From Patiria miniata (lineage: Eukaryota > Echinodermata > Asteroidea > Valvatida > Asterinidae), in contig NW_024037050.1 of assembly GCF_015706575.1 (NCBI RefSeq), positions 1,736,001-1,800,000 on the forward strand: 64,000 bases of DNA. Direction: 5' to 3'. The notes beneath the pieces are model-generated. The model had not been told where the DNA came from. It did not search any database and was given only the letters and a program-made list of their open reading frames with translations. The translations under genes and the position numbers were made by a program. This document shows positions 30,801-39,930 of this stretch, piece by piece (position 1 is the first letter of the stretch; every line of letters begins with the position of its first letter).

Positions 30801-33326
30801 CACCTGTGAAATGTGCGACATGCCCTCGAAGCCGTCCTCCCAGTGAAGCCTCCTCCCGGTGAAGTAGGCAGGAAAATCCTCATGTTGCAAGGAGTGCGTT
30901 CGATTACTTCCCCCAGCTTACTCGCGCCTGCTCCTCGCGTGATGACAGACATGCCCAGTGGAGCTAAATAAACGAAACGGTTTCGGGTAAAGTCTCGTGC
31001 AAGAGCTGGAAAGTTGAACTTTGGCATGACACGGAGGCCGCATCCGAATCAACTGTCTAGAGCTAGATCTAGGTCCGCGCCCATTGAAAATACGCGGGGA
31101 CGGTCTGACAATAGACGTAGCTGTAGCTCTAGAAGCACACGGCCGAAGGCGCCCGCCGGACTTTACTTTGGCAGCCATGTTTATTCCATGGTCTTATGGG
31201 ATACTTACCCAACTAACCCGGCTCGGCGAGTCGGTCACTTGGGCCAGGCTCAAGTAAGCGCGTCATGCTTGCACAAGTAAGCTTGGGGGAAGTAATTTAA
31301 CGCACTCTATACTTGTTATGTATATTTTTTTTACAATGTCCAATTTTTGGTTGCAATTAATGTTTTAAAACTCAACAACCAAGGAATTTGCATGACCAGT
31401 TTCACAGGAGTTGTTCTCATCTCTCTCTTTTACAACCCTTCCATTTCTCCCCCAGCTTCCTGTGGCAAGGACCGCATCTTCTGCTTCGAAACTCTTAAGG
31501 GTTGCTTCACCCAAGAGCAGCGCTGTAACGGCAAGCAGGACTGCATTAAAGGAGAGGACGAGAAGGATTGCGACTCCTCGCTGTGCAACTCTCGGGCTGG
31601 CCTCTTCCGCTGCGGGGACGGCATCTGTATAGAGGAGAGGTTCACCTGTAATTCGGCTAGTGATTGCAAAAATGGGGACGATGAAGAAAACTGCTGTAAG
31701 CCCAACGTCAAAGTCTCAGTTATTTGGGTATTTTTTGGGAGGAGGGGATAAGAGGCTGATTTGTGTTGTACCGGTAGTCAAGTCCATCACAAATCCATCA
31801 CAAGTCTAGTCATTAGTAAATCACGCTCCCAAAAATGAGACTCCATCAAGATGAAACCAAGTCCCATATTAGGCCCATTAAAATAAATCATAATAGTAAT
31901 CGTACTTAAAGTTAGTGTACCTCTTTTACTCTTTAACTTGTCTTAAAAGCATTGTATTGACATCAACTTTCAGTACACTAAACTTGAAGTGCCTCTCCCC
32001 AAATATCAGAATGAGTCAATGTGCAACTCATTTTCTCTTAATCAGGAAACAATTATGATTTTGTTTGCATCTTTGTCATTTGTTTCAAATTTTTGGTGTA
32101 TTCCAGATCCGTCCACAAATGTCGTCACAGCTGCTGCTGTCGGCTCCATCGTGTGCGGCCTGCTGCTGGTGGCAGCCTTGAGCTGCACCTGTAAGCTTTA
32201 CCAGCTTCATGTCCGGGAGCGTCTCCCTCCCTCCCACATGTCACCCCTTCGTGAGATTGAGGAGGAGCTGTTGCGTCGTGAGGCCCCTCCATCATACACA
32301 GCCACCATGGCATCACCGCATTTTGACGAGGCGCAGAGAGCCTTCATTGAAGGCATCCAGGCTGCTGTGATTGCCCGAAATGAGTCTAGAGGTCCTAGCA
32401 GGAGTAGCGGTAGTGGAAGGAGACAGCGCAGCACGTTTGTGCGCATGCTGTCCAGAGATCGCCCCAGAAGTGGCAGCGGCAGTGGTGACCAGCAGCAAAT
32501 TGAACAGGAAGACAGCACTACTCCCAGCCAGAGCGAAACACTTCCTCCCAGTCCGGATGGTGAGCCTACAACTCCTCCTGAAGAGATTACTGTTGGTGAC
32601 AACACCCCACCACCTCTACGTCGCATCTCAGGGGAACTTAGTTGCCCCACAGTAAGTCCCAGTCCAGCCGAAGCCATCCCGCAGTCTAGTGGAGCGCAAG
32701 AGCGGGAGTCGGCCTCGAGCTCCGTTTCGGACACGGACTCGGAGACGAATCAAGACGCCTTGCACTTGGCGACACGAGACCAGCAGATCCTGCGGGCAGC
32801 TGCCAACATCCGACGAATGCGCCTGGCCGGTGGCCTACAGAATGTCTTGCAAGCACAGGACCACCGAGCAGCCAGGGCTCGCAGCAGGACTGGGAGTCTA
32901 GTGGATACAGCCTCCACTAATTCAGAACCAGAGAACGACCCTGGCACGCCAACCTCCGAAAGAGGTCCTGAGTTGGTGGCAGAAGCGGGATCACCCAACG
33001 AGAACACCAACAACAGGACTGACACTACAGATGAGGGCTTGACTACAGAAGAGGGCTTGACTTCAGAAACCCCACAGGATACCACAGATGAGAGTCCCGA
33101 ATCTTCAGCAGCTCAAGCAAAAGACAGATCAACTCCTACATCCGATAGAGCCCAGTCACCTTCAGGAGATGCAACCCCTGATGATAAAATCGACACCGAG
33201 GAGGAAGAGGCAGTAGACAAGGACTCAAATGAAGAGAGACTTAGCCAGGCGTCATCCATTCTCTCCTTACAGTCCTGCAGCTCCGAGCATACAGCTGATG
33301 ATGTGCCTCTGTTAAACCCTGAATAA
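21851..33326 (+). CDS. LDL receptor-related protein 3/10/12-like receptor (10 exons, 5' end missing)
   Basis: Predicted type I endocytic receptor of the LRP3/LRP10/LRP12 subfamily. Exons 21851-21895, 22920-23049, 23890-24095, 24910-25041, 25557-25727, 26046-26224, 27219-27387, 28741-28863, 31456-31695 and 32107-33326 all have GT-AG borders and join in one frame, giving 870 residues after the unresolved first exon (human LRP12 is about 860). Order: end of signal peptide, CUB, LDLa, LDLa, CUB, LDLa, LDLa, LDLa, one membrane span, and a tail of about 375 residues. This is the subfamily arrangement. The juxtamembrane motifs CTCKLYQL and LLRREAPPSY closely match vertebrate LRP3/12 and include a PPxY (WW-domain ligand). 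The C-terminus DDVPLLNPE contains a DxxLL/acidic dileucine signal; vertebrate members use such motifs for GGA or AP binding. Introns carry many SINEs and MITEs. Which of the three vertebrate paralogues it is closest to cannot be decided here; it may be the single pre-duplication orthologue. Confidence 0.9.
22560..22735. repeat. Partial copy of the 17799-18335 MITE in intron
   Basis: Shares the GCCTGAATTCAGCGTCCGAG block, the CCGAATAACAAAACG block and the right terminus GGCTGCAAATGAT with the element at 17.8-18.3 kb. The left half is missing. Confidence 0.65.
22920..23049 (+). CDS. LRP-like exon b: first half of CUB domain 1
   Basis: Begins at the CUB signature CGQTYLQRSSGNITSPNYPR and continues through the CKW core to EIITVR. 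Acceptor TTTTTCTGACAG, donor CAG|GTGAGA. Entry phase 1, exit phase 2. The GxITSPNYPxNYP motif is diagnostic of CUB domains. Confidence 0.9.
23196..23840. repeat. Dispersed repeat with AGGTCA direct repeats, copy 1 (intron)
   Basis: Aligns with 35470-35870 over the CATGCTTTCATGGATTTTRA block, the CAAATGTTTCTTTGTCTACA block and two AGGTCAAAGGTCA sites (23586-23598, 23731-23743). It ends in CTGGAGATAATTGACGTACA and (GACA)n near 23810; the complement of this end recurs at 41037-41120. Superfamily unknown. Confidence 0.6.
23890..24095 (+). CDS. LRP-like exon c: second half of CUB domain 1
   Basis: Encodes FISFNTIATKNCNIGGKLTI, then the CGSTLPDPYIS motif and SSGFMIEYFK, which align with the same part of vertebrate LRP12 (CGSTIPPPYIS in that protein). 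Acceptor TTCCAAACAG, donor AAAG|GTATGT, exit phase 1. Confidence 0.9.
24590..24665 (-). mobile_element. Degenerate tRNA-like sequence (SINE remnant) in intron
   Basis: On the minus strand it reads GACAGCTCAGTCGGTAGAGT, a good A box, followed by a weak B-box region. It has decayed too far to be a functional tRNA. Confidence 0.4.
24910..25041 (+). CDS. LRP-like exon d: LDLa repeat 1
   Basis: A single LDL-receptor class A module with six cysteines: CPRNQFRCGVGNCIPQWWVC followed by the calcium-binding CSDNSDEANC. Acceptor TGCCTACAG, donor ACG|GTAATA, phase 1 at both ends as for most LDLa exons. Confidence 0.92.
25140..25440 (+). mobile_element. tRNA-derived SINE in intron
   Basis: A tRNA-like head with a B-box-like GAGTTCAAGCCCC (about 25198-25210), followed by a CCCTTGAGTAAGGTGCTTTA body and a longer unique tail. 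The CTTGAG-AAGGC-CTTT body motif is common to many metazoan SINEs. Confidence 0.55.
25557..25727 (+). CDS. LRP-like exon e: LDLa repeat 2 and CUB 2 start
   Basis: LDLa module CPSHTFLC...CLPESLKCDGHQDC...DETAC. The CLPESLKCDG block is characteristic of LRP12-type second LDLa repeats. It is followed by VCNHVLK, the beginning of CUB domain 2. Acceptor CAACCCAG, donor AAAG|GTGAGA; phase 1 at both ends. Confidence 0.9.
26046..26224 (+). CDS. LRP-like exon f: CUB domain 2, first half
   Basis: Contains GNFESPNFPDGYDPNLDCLW and the DYVKVYDGLEAT motif, with an acidic YDG typical of calcium-binding CUB domains. Acceptor AACTATAG, donor ACG|GTACGT; exit phase 0. Confidence 0.92.
26395..26590 (+). mobile_element. 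tRNA-derived SINE in intron (first of a cluster)
   Basis: Head with GTGGCCTTGTGGTTAAGG (A box) and GGGTTTGAGTCC (B box), then CCCTTGAGCAAGGCACTTTG and the TACCCAGGAGTAAATGGG block. It runs directly into a second SINE. Confidence 0.6.
26610..26880 (+). mobile_element. tRNA-derived SINE with (ATT)n tail in intron
   Basis: Head CATGGCCAAGTGGTCACGG (A box) and GGGTTCGAACCC (perfect B box, about 26678), body CCTTGGGCAAGACATTTAAC, and 3' end GTAAAGCGCTTTGAGA followed by (ATT)n at 26861-26876. Confidence 0.68.
26881..27130 (+). mobile_element. SINE-derived sequences with ATT tails
   Basis: Two more 3'-SINE-like fragments ending in (ATT)n near 27025 and 27115, the second with the AAAGCGCTATATAAGCACAA end motif shared by many SINEs. 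Confidence 0.4.
27219..27387 (+). CDS. LRP-like exon g: CUB domain 2, second half
   Basis: Reads QDNYIDTYYGAKGVKD and ends SASGFNATYQIK, matching the GFNATYQ end of the second CUB in vertebrate LRP12. No cysteine occurs in this half, so CUB 2 has only the first disulphide. The acceptor is a tandem AACAGCAG|G, so splicing at 27218 or 27221 would include or omit the first Gln. Donor AAAG|GTATAT. Confidence 0.9.
27498..27926 (-). mobile_element. piggyBac-like MITE (CCCTAAC family), inverted copy in intron
   Basis: Complement of 20306-20737. The right end GTTAGGG abuts TTAA at 27927-27930. The left end is truncated at the GGGCCCTTGTTGC block, with about 16 terminal bases and the TTAA missing. 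Confidence 0.7.
28741..28863 (+). CDS. LRP-like exon h: LDLa repeat 3 (divergent)
   Basis: Six-cysteine module from RCLEGQTSCGPGDNNCY to MRGQDELNC. As in vertebrate LRP12, the SDE acidic motif is replaced (here by GQDE), so calcium binding may be altered. Acceptor GGTCCTTCAG, donor CATG|GTAAGT; phase 1 at both ends. Confidence 0.9.
28940..29330. other. GC-rich intronic block with TATA-like motif
   Basis: After CTATATATATAAGAG (about 28951-28965) comes a CpG-rich stretch of about 350 bp, unlike the AT-rich surroundings. It contains several open frames on both strands but no recognisable protein motif. It could be an LTR or other element promoter, an internal promoter, or chance. Confidence 0.3.
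29965..30115. repeat. Truncated copy of the AGGGAATATACA MITE family
   Basis: Matches the left part of 12347-12863 (GTACAACATTTGCAAA, then CATCCTGTGAAGTCATGGCA and GGCACCTGGTGTG). The right half is not seen. Confidence 0.55.
30366..30733. mobile_element. PIF/Harbinger-like MITE (GGCCA8 family, copy C) in intron
   Basis: GGCCAAAAAAAAAGTCTCCG start and GGCC end, flanked by TAA on both sides (30363-30365, 30734-30736). The inner termini pair as TCTCCGGTTTCTGGTATG and its complement. An inverted copy is at 42261-42647; it shares only its termini with copies A and B. Confidence 0.78.
30892..31307. mobile_element. MITE with GAGTGCGTT termini, in intron
   Basis: Inverted termini GAGTGCGTTCGATTACTTCC and the complement of GAGTGCGTTAAATTACTTCC enclose about 415 bp. 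No clear target duplication, no coding signal. Confidence 0.62.
31456..31695 (+). CDS. LRP-like exon i: LDLa repeats 4 and 5
   Basis: Two LDLa modules in one exon: CGKDRIFCFETLKGCFTQEQ...GEDEKDC and CNSRAGLFRCGDGICIEERF...NGDDEENC. Acceptor TTCTCCCCCAG, donor TGCT|GTAAGC; phase 1 at both ends. The last cysteine is a few residues from the membrane span. Confidence 0.92.
32107..33326 (+). CDS. LRP-like exon j: transmembrane segment and cytoplasmic tail
   Basis: Begins with STNVVTAAAVGSIVCGLLLV, the single membrane span, then the palmitoylation-prone CTCKLY junction. The tail has LLRREAPPSYT (PPxY), a basic Ser/Arg-rich region (RSSGSGRRQRSTFVRML), long Ser/Thr/Pro/Glu-rich acidic stretches, LHLATRDQQILRAAANIRRM, and the end DDVPLLNPE. 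The TAA is at 33324-33326. Conservation with vertebrate relatives is visible only near the membrane and at the end; the low-complexity middle is typical of fast-evolving disordered tails. Confidence 0.93.
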
Positions 33327-33985
33327 TATATGCAACGTCTATGCAAATCAAATAGGTTGTTTTTCTAGGGAAACTGTCTTTGGCAGGGAATCTGATAGAG
33401 AAGACTCCCCTTTTTCAGTGCACAATCCTGATTGAATCACAAGCAATTGGACAATGTATCACCTACACGTACTGAAAAGATGGCTAATGCTTTCAGTGTC
33501 GACAATTTCTTACATTGACTTCCGTTGTATAATTACTTACCTGCATATTGTATAAATGATTACTCAGTTGAACAGAATCTGTGGGCATACGTCATTGTAT
33601 TCAGCCAAGTTTGTATATTGTATACTTATGCATATTCAAATGTTATCAATGAACAGTACTTAATGAGCTGGTTTGTGATTGGCCCAATGTACCAACCAAT
33701 GGCTGCCAATTTTAGTACACGATTGAAGTGTAGCAATGCTGGCGACTATATGTATTACACACTTTTATAATTGCAAAGGGGGAAATATCACCCTCTTAAG
33801 TAATGCGGATAAAAAGGTACTGGTACTCAGATTAAAAAAAATAGTAATCTTTTCTTATTTTCCCTTAAATTTATCTCGGATTTTTGTTAAAAACTGTGAT
33901 ATTGGTATTATTAATAACATGAGTAAACAGTGCATCTGATTTCTAACACGTACACAAAATAAAATCAACGATTTGTAACATTTCA
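33327..33985 (+). other. Probable 3' UTR of the LRP-like gene
   Basis: AT-rich sequence after the stop codon with no further ORF of interest. The first good polyadenylation hexamer is AATAAA at 33958-33963; others are at 34185-34190 and near 34365. The true end cannot be fixed without transcripts. Confidence 0.45.
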
Positions 33986-34252
33986 AAGGCATTTATACCA
34001 TTCATATGTACATACACCGGTGCCGTTATATATCACACAAAAGTAACTATTATTTTACTTCTTTTTTTTCATTTTGACACTTAAAAATTACAAATGTATT
34101 ATACATGTAGTACAAATTATCAATGAAAATAGCTGTATTCATTTTTTCCCCCTAGAGAATTGGTTCCACATGCCGAGGCTATTAAATAAAAAAATTAACA
34201 CACGTACTGCAACTTTCCAGATGTTACAAACCAATGCACATGTTTATGTGTG

Positions 34253-34651
34253 CAGTGGAACTTCGCTATAACGAACATCAACGGGATCCACAGAAATTGT
34301 AGGTAATAGCCAGCGTTCAGTATAGCGATTTTAAGCTGCCGGTGCTCTGGTACTCAACTTTTCAATAAAAAGCACCCTTCAGAACATCACCCTGCACGCC
34401 CTGGTAGTTACTGAAAGATGACTTTGAACATGTGCCGACTATTGATGTTACCCAGTTTCTGAGCTTACTACCTAGAGCATTCTCTCCCCTTCTATTCCTT
34501 GGGGAAATAATAGCCACTTGTCGCTCATCTGTTGAAATTTGTCAACAACAATGTTCAGTACATTTTGTACACGAAAATCGGGAGCCAAGGATGATGTTCA
34601 GTATAGTCGAATGTTCGGTATAGCGGTGTTCGGTATAGTGACATTCCACTG
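34253..34651. mobile_element. MITE with CAGTGGAACTTCGCTATAACG termini (pogo/Tigger-like)
   Basis: Inverted ends CAGTGGAACTTCGCTATAAC and the complement of CAGTGGAATGTCACTATACC, with further internal TTCGGTATAGYG repeats. The ends resemble those of pogo/Tigger MITEs. The paralogous segment near 59962 lacks it. Confidence 0.68.
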
Positions 34652-34844
34652 TATTACAGGGGTTTGAAATCTCAGCTTTCAAGTTGATTTGAGCTTTTTT
34701 TGTTGTTTTGGATTTCAGCTTTTTCCCCTCACTTGCTGTGTACAGAAGTATAGGAGATTTCCAAAGTTCAGCTTTTTTACACCTGAAATTTTTCAGCTGT
34801 TTTCAGCTATTTTTTATCAGTGGTCACTCACACCCCTTGTAATA
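34652..34844. mobile_element. Short MITE with TATTACAGGGGT termini
   Basis: TATTACAGGGGTTTGA at the left and the complement of TATTACAAGGGGTGTGA at the right, 193 bp, directly abutting the preceding element. It too is absent from the paralogous segment at 59.96 kb. Confidence 0.6.
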
Positions 34845-35469
34845 AAAATTGACATCGCGGGGAAAATGAAAAAGTACATGTAATTATGAGTTCATCCCTT
34901 TTTGGTCTTTCCATTTTCCTGTAGATTCAAAGTCTAAAAAAATGTGAAAAAAAACTGAATGCCCATACATTACATGCATTGTTTTCAGCTTGAAAGGTTT
35001 TAGATGTTTTATATCCATCTGAATTTGACTTCAGGTGCAATTAGAATTTTTTTTAATGGTTATTGGGTACATGTAAAAGTGCATTGTAATGTGTAAAAGA
35101 TGAATATCAGCTGTAAAATCAGAACTTAAAACATTCTGTTGGGCAGACAGTGGTGTAAATATATATAATTTTTTACTTGAAAATGTGTTAGGCATTGTAC
35201 ACAGAAAAGAAACTATTCTATAGATATCATACTGTATGTTTTTATTAATTACGTTCTATACAATGTATAAGTTCCAACACTTGCAAGTATTACCCTTTGT
35301 AAAATAATGCACTTATTATCACCGGAGACAAGATCTAGGACAAATCATATTATCATAAGAATGCTGCAAGATAAATTTAGAGTGGATTTAAAAAAAACCT
35401 ATTCCTACAGTGCACTTTACACAGGACAAATACATGTACACGTACCAGTTGGCTGTGTCAATGTGCATT

Positions 35470-35940
35470 TTTGTGTCGCCCAAACAAAGTTTTGGGAGAC
35501 ACCATAGTCCCGTATGGCCATAGCCCCGTATACTAGCCATAATATGTTCAAGTTTACGTTCTGTTTTGGAAAAAATAATTTATAACTTCTACATGCTTTC
35601 ATGGATTTTGACGAAACATGGATGCAGTGACCCTTGGGTGGAAAGACACAATTCTTCATCGGATTACTGAGGTCAAAGGTCATGTCGGGGTCATTAGAGG
35701 TCATTGTTCAAATATCCTTCAAATGTTTCTTTGTCTACAGAATTTGATGGATTTTAATGTAACTTGGATGGAGTGATCCTTGGGTGGGGGTTCATCCAAT
35801 TCCGAAAGTGGAGGTCAAAGGTCATCTGGGGTCATTTGAAGTCGTTGAAAAATGTACAAAACTTGACTTTTTTTAAGAACACAAAACATTGGAATCGACC
35901 GCGGAAAAAGGCGACACATGCGGTCCGCGGACCACTTGTT
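35470..35940. repeat. Dispersed repeat with AGGTCA direct repeats, copy 2
   Basis: Same family as 23196-23840, with AGGTCAAAGGTCA at 35670-35682 and 35812-35824. In the duplicated segment at 60.5 kb, GTGCATTTTT is followed directly by GCACGCAC, showing that this block was inserted in copy A (or lost from copy B). Confidence 0.65.
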
Positions 35941-37050
35941 TTGCACGCACTCGTATTTCAGTCAAGGTTTTGTCTAATTACAAAACACTATGGTTGCACA
36001 CGTTCCATCCACTGCATGTATTTGGTTAACATTAAAAAAAAGGTTGCTGTAGTATTTGAAGAAAAAAAAGAAGACATGAAATCCTGCCTGAATTTGAAAC
36101 CGTAAAAGATTTTAAAATGACGTAAAACTACTTTTTTTTTCAAATGTAAAACTAAAATTAATATTTTTAAAAATTTAATACACAAACGATTTTACAAGAT
36201 AAGTTAAAGTAGCTATTTACAGGAAAAAAACATGGTTGAAACGAACTACGCAGAGTTAGTGGATGTATTAAAATGTCAAGTTATGTTGTAACATCCAACA
36301 TTACATCACATTATTGAGGCCACTCGCCACTGTACACAAGCTTGCTTTAGTAGCCCACAACAGCCAGCAACCCCCACTCCTAGAAACAAAGTGTGTCGAC
36401 CATCATAATTTCAAGTTTACTGAAGATGCCCCCAAAAAAGCTTTAAATGTCGGGAACCGACAAAATTCGTTTATTTCAGATTTGCTGCCATGATATTAAA
36501 CAGCACTAGTGGTGTCACGAGGAAAAAGATTTATATTATGTGAAAATATATATAATGCTTGTACATTTACTTTTGAAGCGTACTTTTGTATTAAATATAT
36601 ATTTGGTACAAACCAAAATGGTGTATAGAATTCTGTGTGAAGAGATTGGAATAAATGAAAGATATAGATGCAAAATAATGAAGCAGTGTAGTGCAGTGTA
36701 AGTGTCAATCGTTTGTGTTCAAGAAAGGCCGGTGGTGTCATTGTTGAGAATGGCAATGACACAGCACAGCACATGATTGAGCTGATGTATAAAAGAACAA
36801 TGAGGATTTTGGCAAGAACGAAAGGATAACGCTTCGAGGACAATGATGACAACACTTAATATGTGGGCACGCTGAGTGACTGGCGCTTTTCATTGTACAT
36901 GTACATGTACATGTACCACGGATCCTACATCCAAGGATAAACGACTTCGCCAAACTCCTGGTTAGACGCGTGATAACGGCTCATTATACAGGTGGCAATT
37001 ACCATGAATACTTGTCAAAAAAGACCCAGACAGCTTAACTGCTTCAAGTA

Positions 37051-37551
37051 CAGCGTGAGCAAAAAAAAACGAACCCAAATGTCGGGACTATTGTTTTATT
37101 GAAGTTCTGCATGTAGCACTTTCAAAATCTAGGATATGAAAGCCCAATTCATAGGCTTTGTTTTAGTACACGAATCCTTCAAATCACTCATGTATACTTT
37201 TCAAGTTACGGAATTTTAAACACAACCACCTTTTTAAGGTTCTGTCCACGGATCACAATAAAGTTCAGTGTTCTTTCAGCAAAACGAAAACACATCACAT
37301 AGGGATGTGATAGTTTTCGTTTTGGTGAAAGAACTCACACCTTTTTTGTGATCCGTGGACATAACCTTAAAACGGTGGCTGTGTTTGAAATGCCGTAACT
37401 TGAAAAGTACATGAGTGATTTGAATGATTCTTGTACTAAAGAAAGCTAATGAATTGGACTTTCATATCCTAGATTTACAAAGTGCTACATGCAGAACTTC
37501 TCTAAAACAATGGTCCCAACATTCGGGTTTCGTTTTTTTTTACTCACCCTG
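37051..37551. mobile_element. TA-TSD fold-back MITE (CAGGGTGAGTAAA termini)
   Basis: Left end CAGCGTGAGCAAAAAAAAAC, right end the complement of CAGGGTGAGTAAAAAAAAAC, with TA on each side. The whole 501 bp is an imperfect palindrome centred near 37300 (AGTTTTCGTTTTG against CAAAACGAAAAC). It shares only its termini with the 15028 and 41983 elements. Confidence 0.75.
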
Positions 37552-38214
37552 TACTGCTCGCGGTGGTTATCAAATTTGCAGGGCTCTGTGCCTGATCTGG
37601 TGTCCAAGTCTGTCAAGCCAGCTAATTATATTTTTGAATATTGATCATCCTACGTTTCTGGCCTTTTCTATTGAATTCTGATAAGTGATAACTACATATC
37701 CATGTGAACGCCGAGCACATATATTTTGCATTAAAATTAATTATGAAATGTCGCTTTTGTTTTATCAGTACGGGACCACATCTCTTTAAAACTTTTTAAT
37801 GCAAGCCTAATTAATAACGAGATTTGGGTAAATGGTGCTCTCTTCGAAAAAGGTGTCACATTGACGTTTATTTCCCGGGTAAATACATCATCTATGACGA
37901 CAAAAACTGCACAAAAAAGTGACCATAATTATGCTGAAGTATTTATTTTCAAACAATTTTGGAACAAGTATATCTTACATAAGGAGTGGTTTTGCTTAAA
38001 GGTTTATGAATATTTCCGTTTTAGGTGTCATGCAAAAAATCACGACAAAATGGCACACCTGGAAAATTCGCGATTAACATGCCCACGGGTAAAGCCCCCT
38101 TAAAGGACCGTTAATCACGCGTCCAACCTAAGGCAAGTCCGTTCAGTGCATTTTGTACTAAGAGCTCACTGCAGAACATTAACAGTCGTTCATCCGTGTG
38201 TGTAAGATGCGTGA

Positions 38215-39010
38215 TTGTACAACATTTGCAATTTTCAGAAATTGATGGATTTGGGGGATAAGCATGGTAGCAAATAATTATGCTTACACTGACTTGTTTG
38301 AAATTTTGTGTTCGTAGATGTTGGACAAACCAAGAAAAACATTCATGTTCTTCTTCTTATTATTATTATTTATTCGACCAACAAATGAACAAAAGTACAA
38401 TGACAAAGCAAAGATATATCAAAAAGTAAACAAAATTGGAAATTGAAAAAGTATGACCAGACAAGACTGAAGGATGCGAGAAGGAATGGGTCGAGGGGGA
38501 GGGAAGGGAGGGTGGACAGTTTGACAGGGAAGAGGAGATAGAGGGACAGAAAACAAGGACAATATAACACTCCAAACCGGCCAGGGTAAACAAAAGTGTA
38601 CTTAAACACTGTAGCCCTAAGGCCTGCCTACCCATGCTCGAAATGTCTACACAAAAATTAAATAGATCTTAATTACACAAAATGTATACAATATAAATAA
38701 AAATTTATAAATGAAAAGAAAATGAACAAAAATAAAAACAAAACAAAACTTTAGTTAGAACAAAATGGCAAGCAAATGTAATATACATGTAATCCTATAT
38801 ATCAACAACAGATTCCCTGACCCTGACCCCACTTAAATTGAAGCAATTTATAGCCGTCGGGGAACTGTAAGGTCAGAAGGCTTGTACCCGTTCATAGATA
38901 TGTTATCGATTGCCAAAAAGAAATCAGACGAACTAAATGTGGTAAATTGGAGGCAGGATTTGAAAAAAGCCAGTTTTTTTCCTAATGCTGGTCGGCCGAC
39001 CTATAGATTT
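38215..39010. mobile_element. AGGGAATATACA-family MITE interrupted by a LINE tail
   Basis: The left part (GTACAACATTTGCAATTTTCAG) and the right part (ATTCCCTGACC through GCTGGTCGGCCGACC) are contiguous in the copy at 56916-57430. Here they are split by about 450 bp beginning with (TTATTATT)n, the LINE tail at 38355-38800. Confidence 0.6.
38355..38800 (-). mobile_element. LINE 3' tail, copy 2
   Basis: Nearly identical to 3123-3454 from the (TTA)n tail through CGAAATGTCTACACAAAAAT, then extends further into A-rich sequence. It is inserted in the MITE above. Confidence 0.6.
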
Positions 39011-39356
39011 TGACTTTGTGTAATTAATGTATGACCCATTTTAATTATAAAACGATCCTTATTATAATTCATGAAGTACTCACCTTAAACGTTGTGAATA
39101 CGTAATATCGGTTAGCCTTGACTTGCAAGGCCGGGCTGCAGGTAAGAGCAGGCGAAACTCGAAAACACGACATGGAGGAGCCAATTTCTTTCTGATTGTA
39201 CCTTTCAAGGGCATATTGAAAATGGGATTATTATACCTCATACATATTCATGGTCGAGAGCCGAACACTCACTGGTCAATTCGCCATCACATGCCAGATG
39301 TTATTTGTGCTGTTTACCAAACGCGCGCGCGAGGATTCACGCACAGGGTAAATACG

Positions 39357-39409
39357 CATGCGTAGTAGACTGTCGCACGGGTTACCCGTGCGACAGTCTA
39401 CTACGCATG
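39357..39409. repeat. Perfect 26-bp inverted repeat (hairpin)
   Basis: Arms CATGCGTAGTAGACTGTCGC(+6) and the exact complement, separated by one T at 39383. A partial third copy of CTGTCGCACGGGTGTAGTACG follows at about 39439. It could extrude as a cruciform. Confidence 0.85.
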
Positions 39410-39762
39410 GCATGCGCTTTACAAAGCAATCTTGGAACTGTCGCACGGGTGTAGTACGCACGCGCGAACATCGCCCAAACGAGTTACACACGATGAGATG
39501 GTTGCACGGCGCGTTATTTTCCCGAGCGAGCTCAATGATGCCGAACTAGAAACTATTTATGGACAATAAAGATATCTCCTGTACAAAAGAATGTTGCACA
39601 CAAACTATTTACAGCTGCACTGCATTGTAAACGAACTGAACTAGTGAAGTTGAGCAATACGATTCTTTTGTTGAACTGGTGAAGTTTAAAAATAAAATGA
39701 GGTGCATACTGCAACGAAAACAAACCCCAAATCGGCGCTAAATATGTATGAGGTAAAGTAAA

Positions 39763-39930
39763 ACAAATATAACATGGTTTATTTCGGGTGGACAGCCGAT
39801 ATTCGCTCCCCTCGGTATTGGAAGTTGACAAACTAGTTCCCTCGGCTTCGCCTCGGGAACAAGTTTGTCAACTTCCAATACCTCGGGGAGCAAATATCGA
39901 CTGTCCACCCTCAAACCATGTTATATTTGT
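39763..39930. repeat. Long imperfect hairpin of about 168 bp
   Basis: ACAAATATAACATGGTTT at the left is complementary to AAACCATGTTATATTTGT at the right, and most of the 80-bp arms pair, with a short TTCG loop region near 39847. Probably a small fold-back element. Confidence 0.72.

Larger units (their letters stand above)
33810..36300. repeat. Segmental duplication, copy A (3' flank of LRP-like gene)
   Basis: Collinear with 59040-60830. Shared blocks include AACATGAGTAAACAGTGCAT (about 33917) against AACATGGGTAAACAGTGCAT (59113), AATGCACATGTTT (34232/59946), GGCATTGTACACAGAAAAGA (35191/60227) and ACACAAACGATTTTACAA near 36180/60727. Copy A is longer because of the insertions at 34253-34651, 34652-34844 and about 35470-35940. 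Confidence 0.75.

Noticed and set aside
31989..32106. The long ORF begins at 31989, upstream of the receptor's last exon
   Set aside because: The segment before 32107 is intron: a good acceptor (GGTGTATTCCAG) lies at 32106, and only the part after it continues the LDLa-to-membrane sequence in the phase set by exon i.
32207..33085. Long minus-strand ORFs opposite the receptor tail (175 and 111 codons)
   Set aside because: Low-complexity shadow frames of the Ser/Glu-rich coding exon; no independent signals.
35764..36105. 113-codon ORF at 35764-36105
   Set aside because: It spans the junction of a dispersed repeat and duplicated non-coding sequence and is not conserved in the copy at 60.5 kb.
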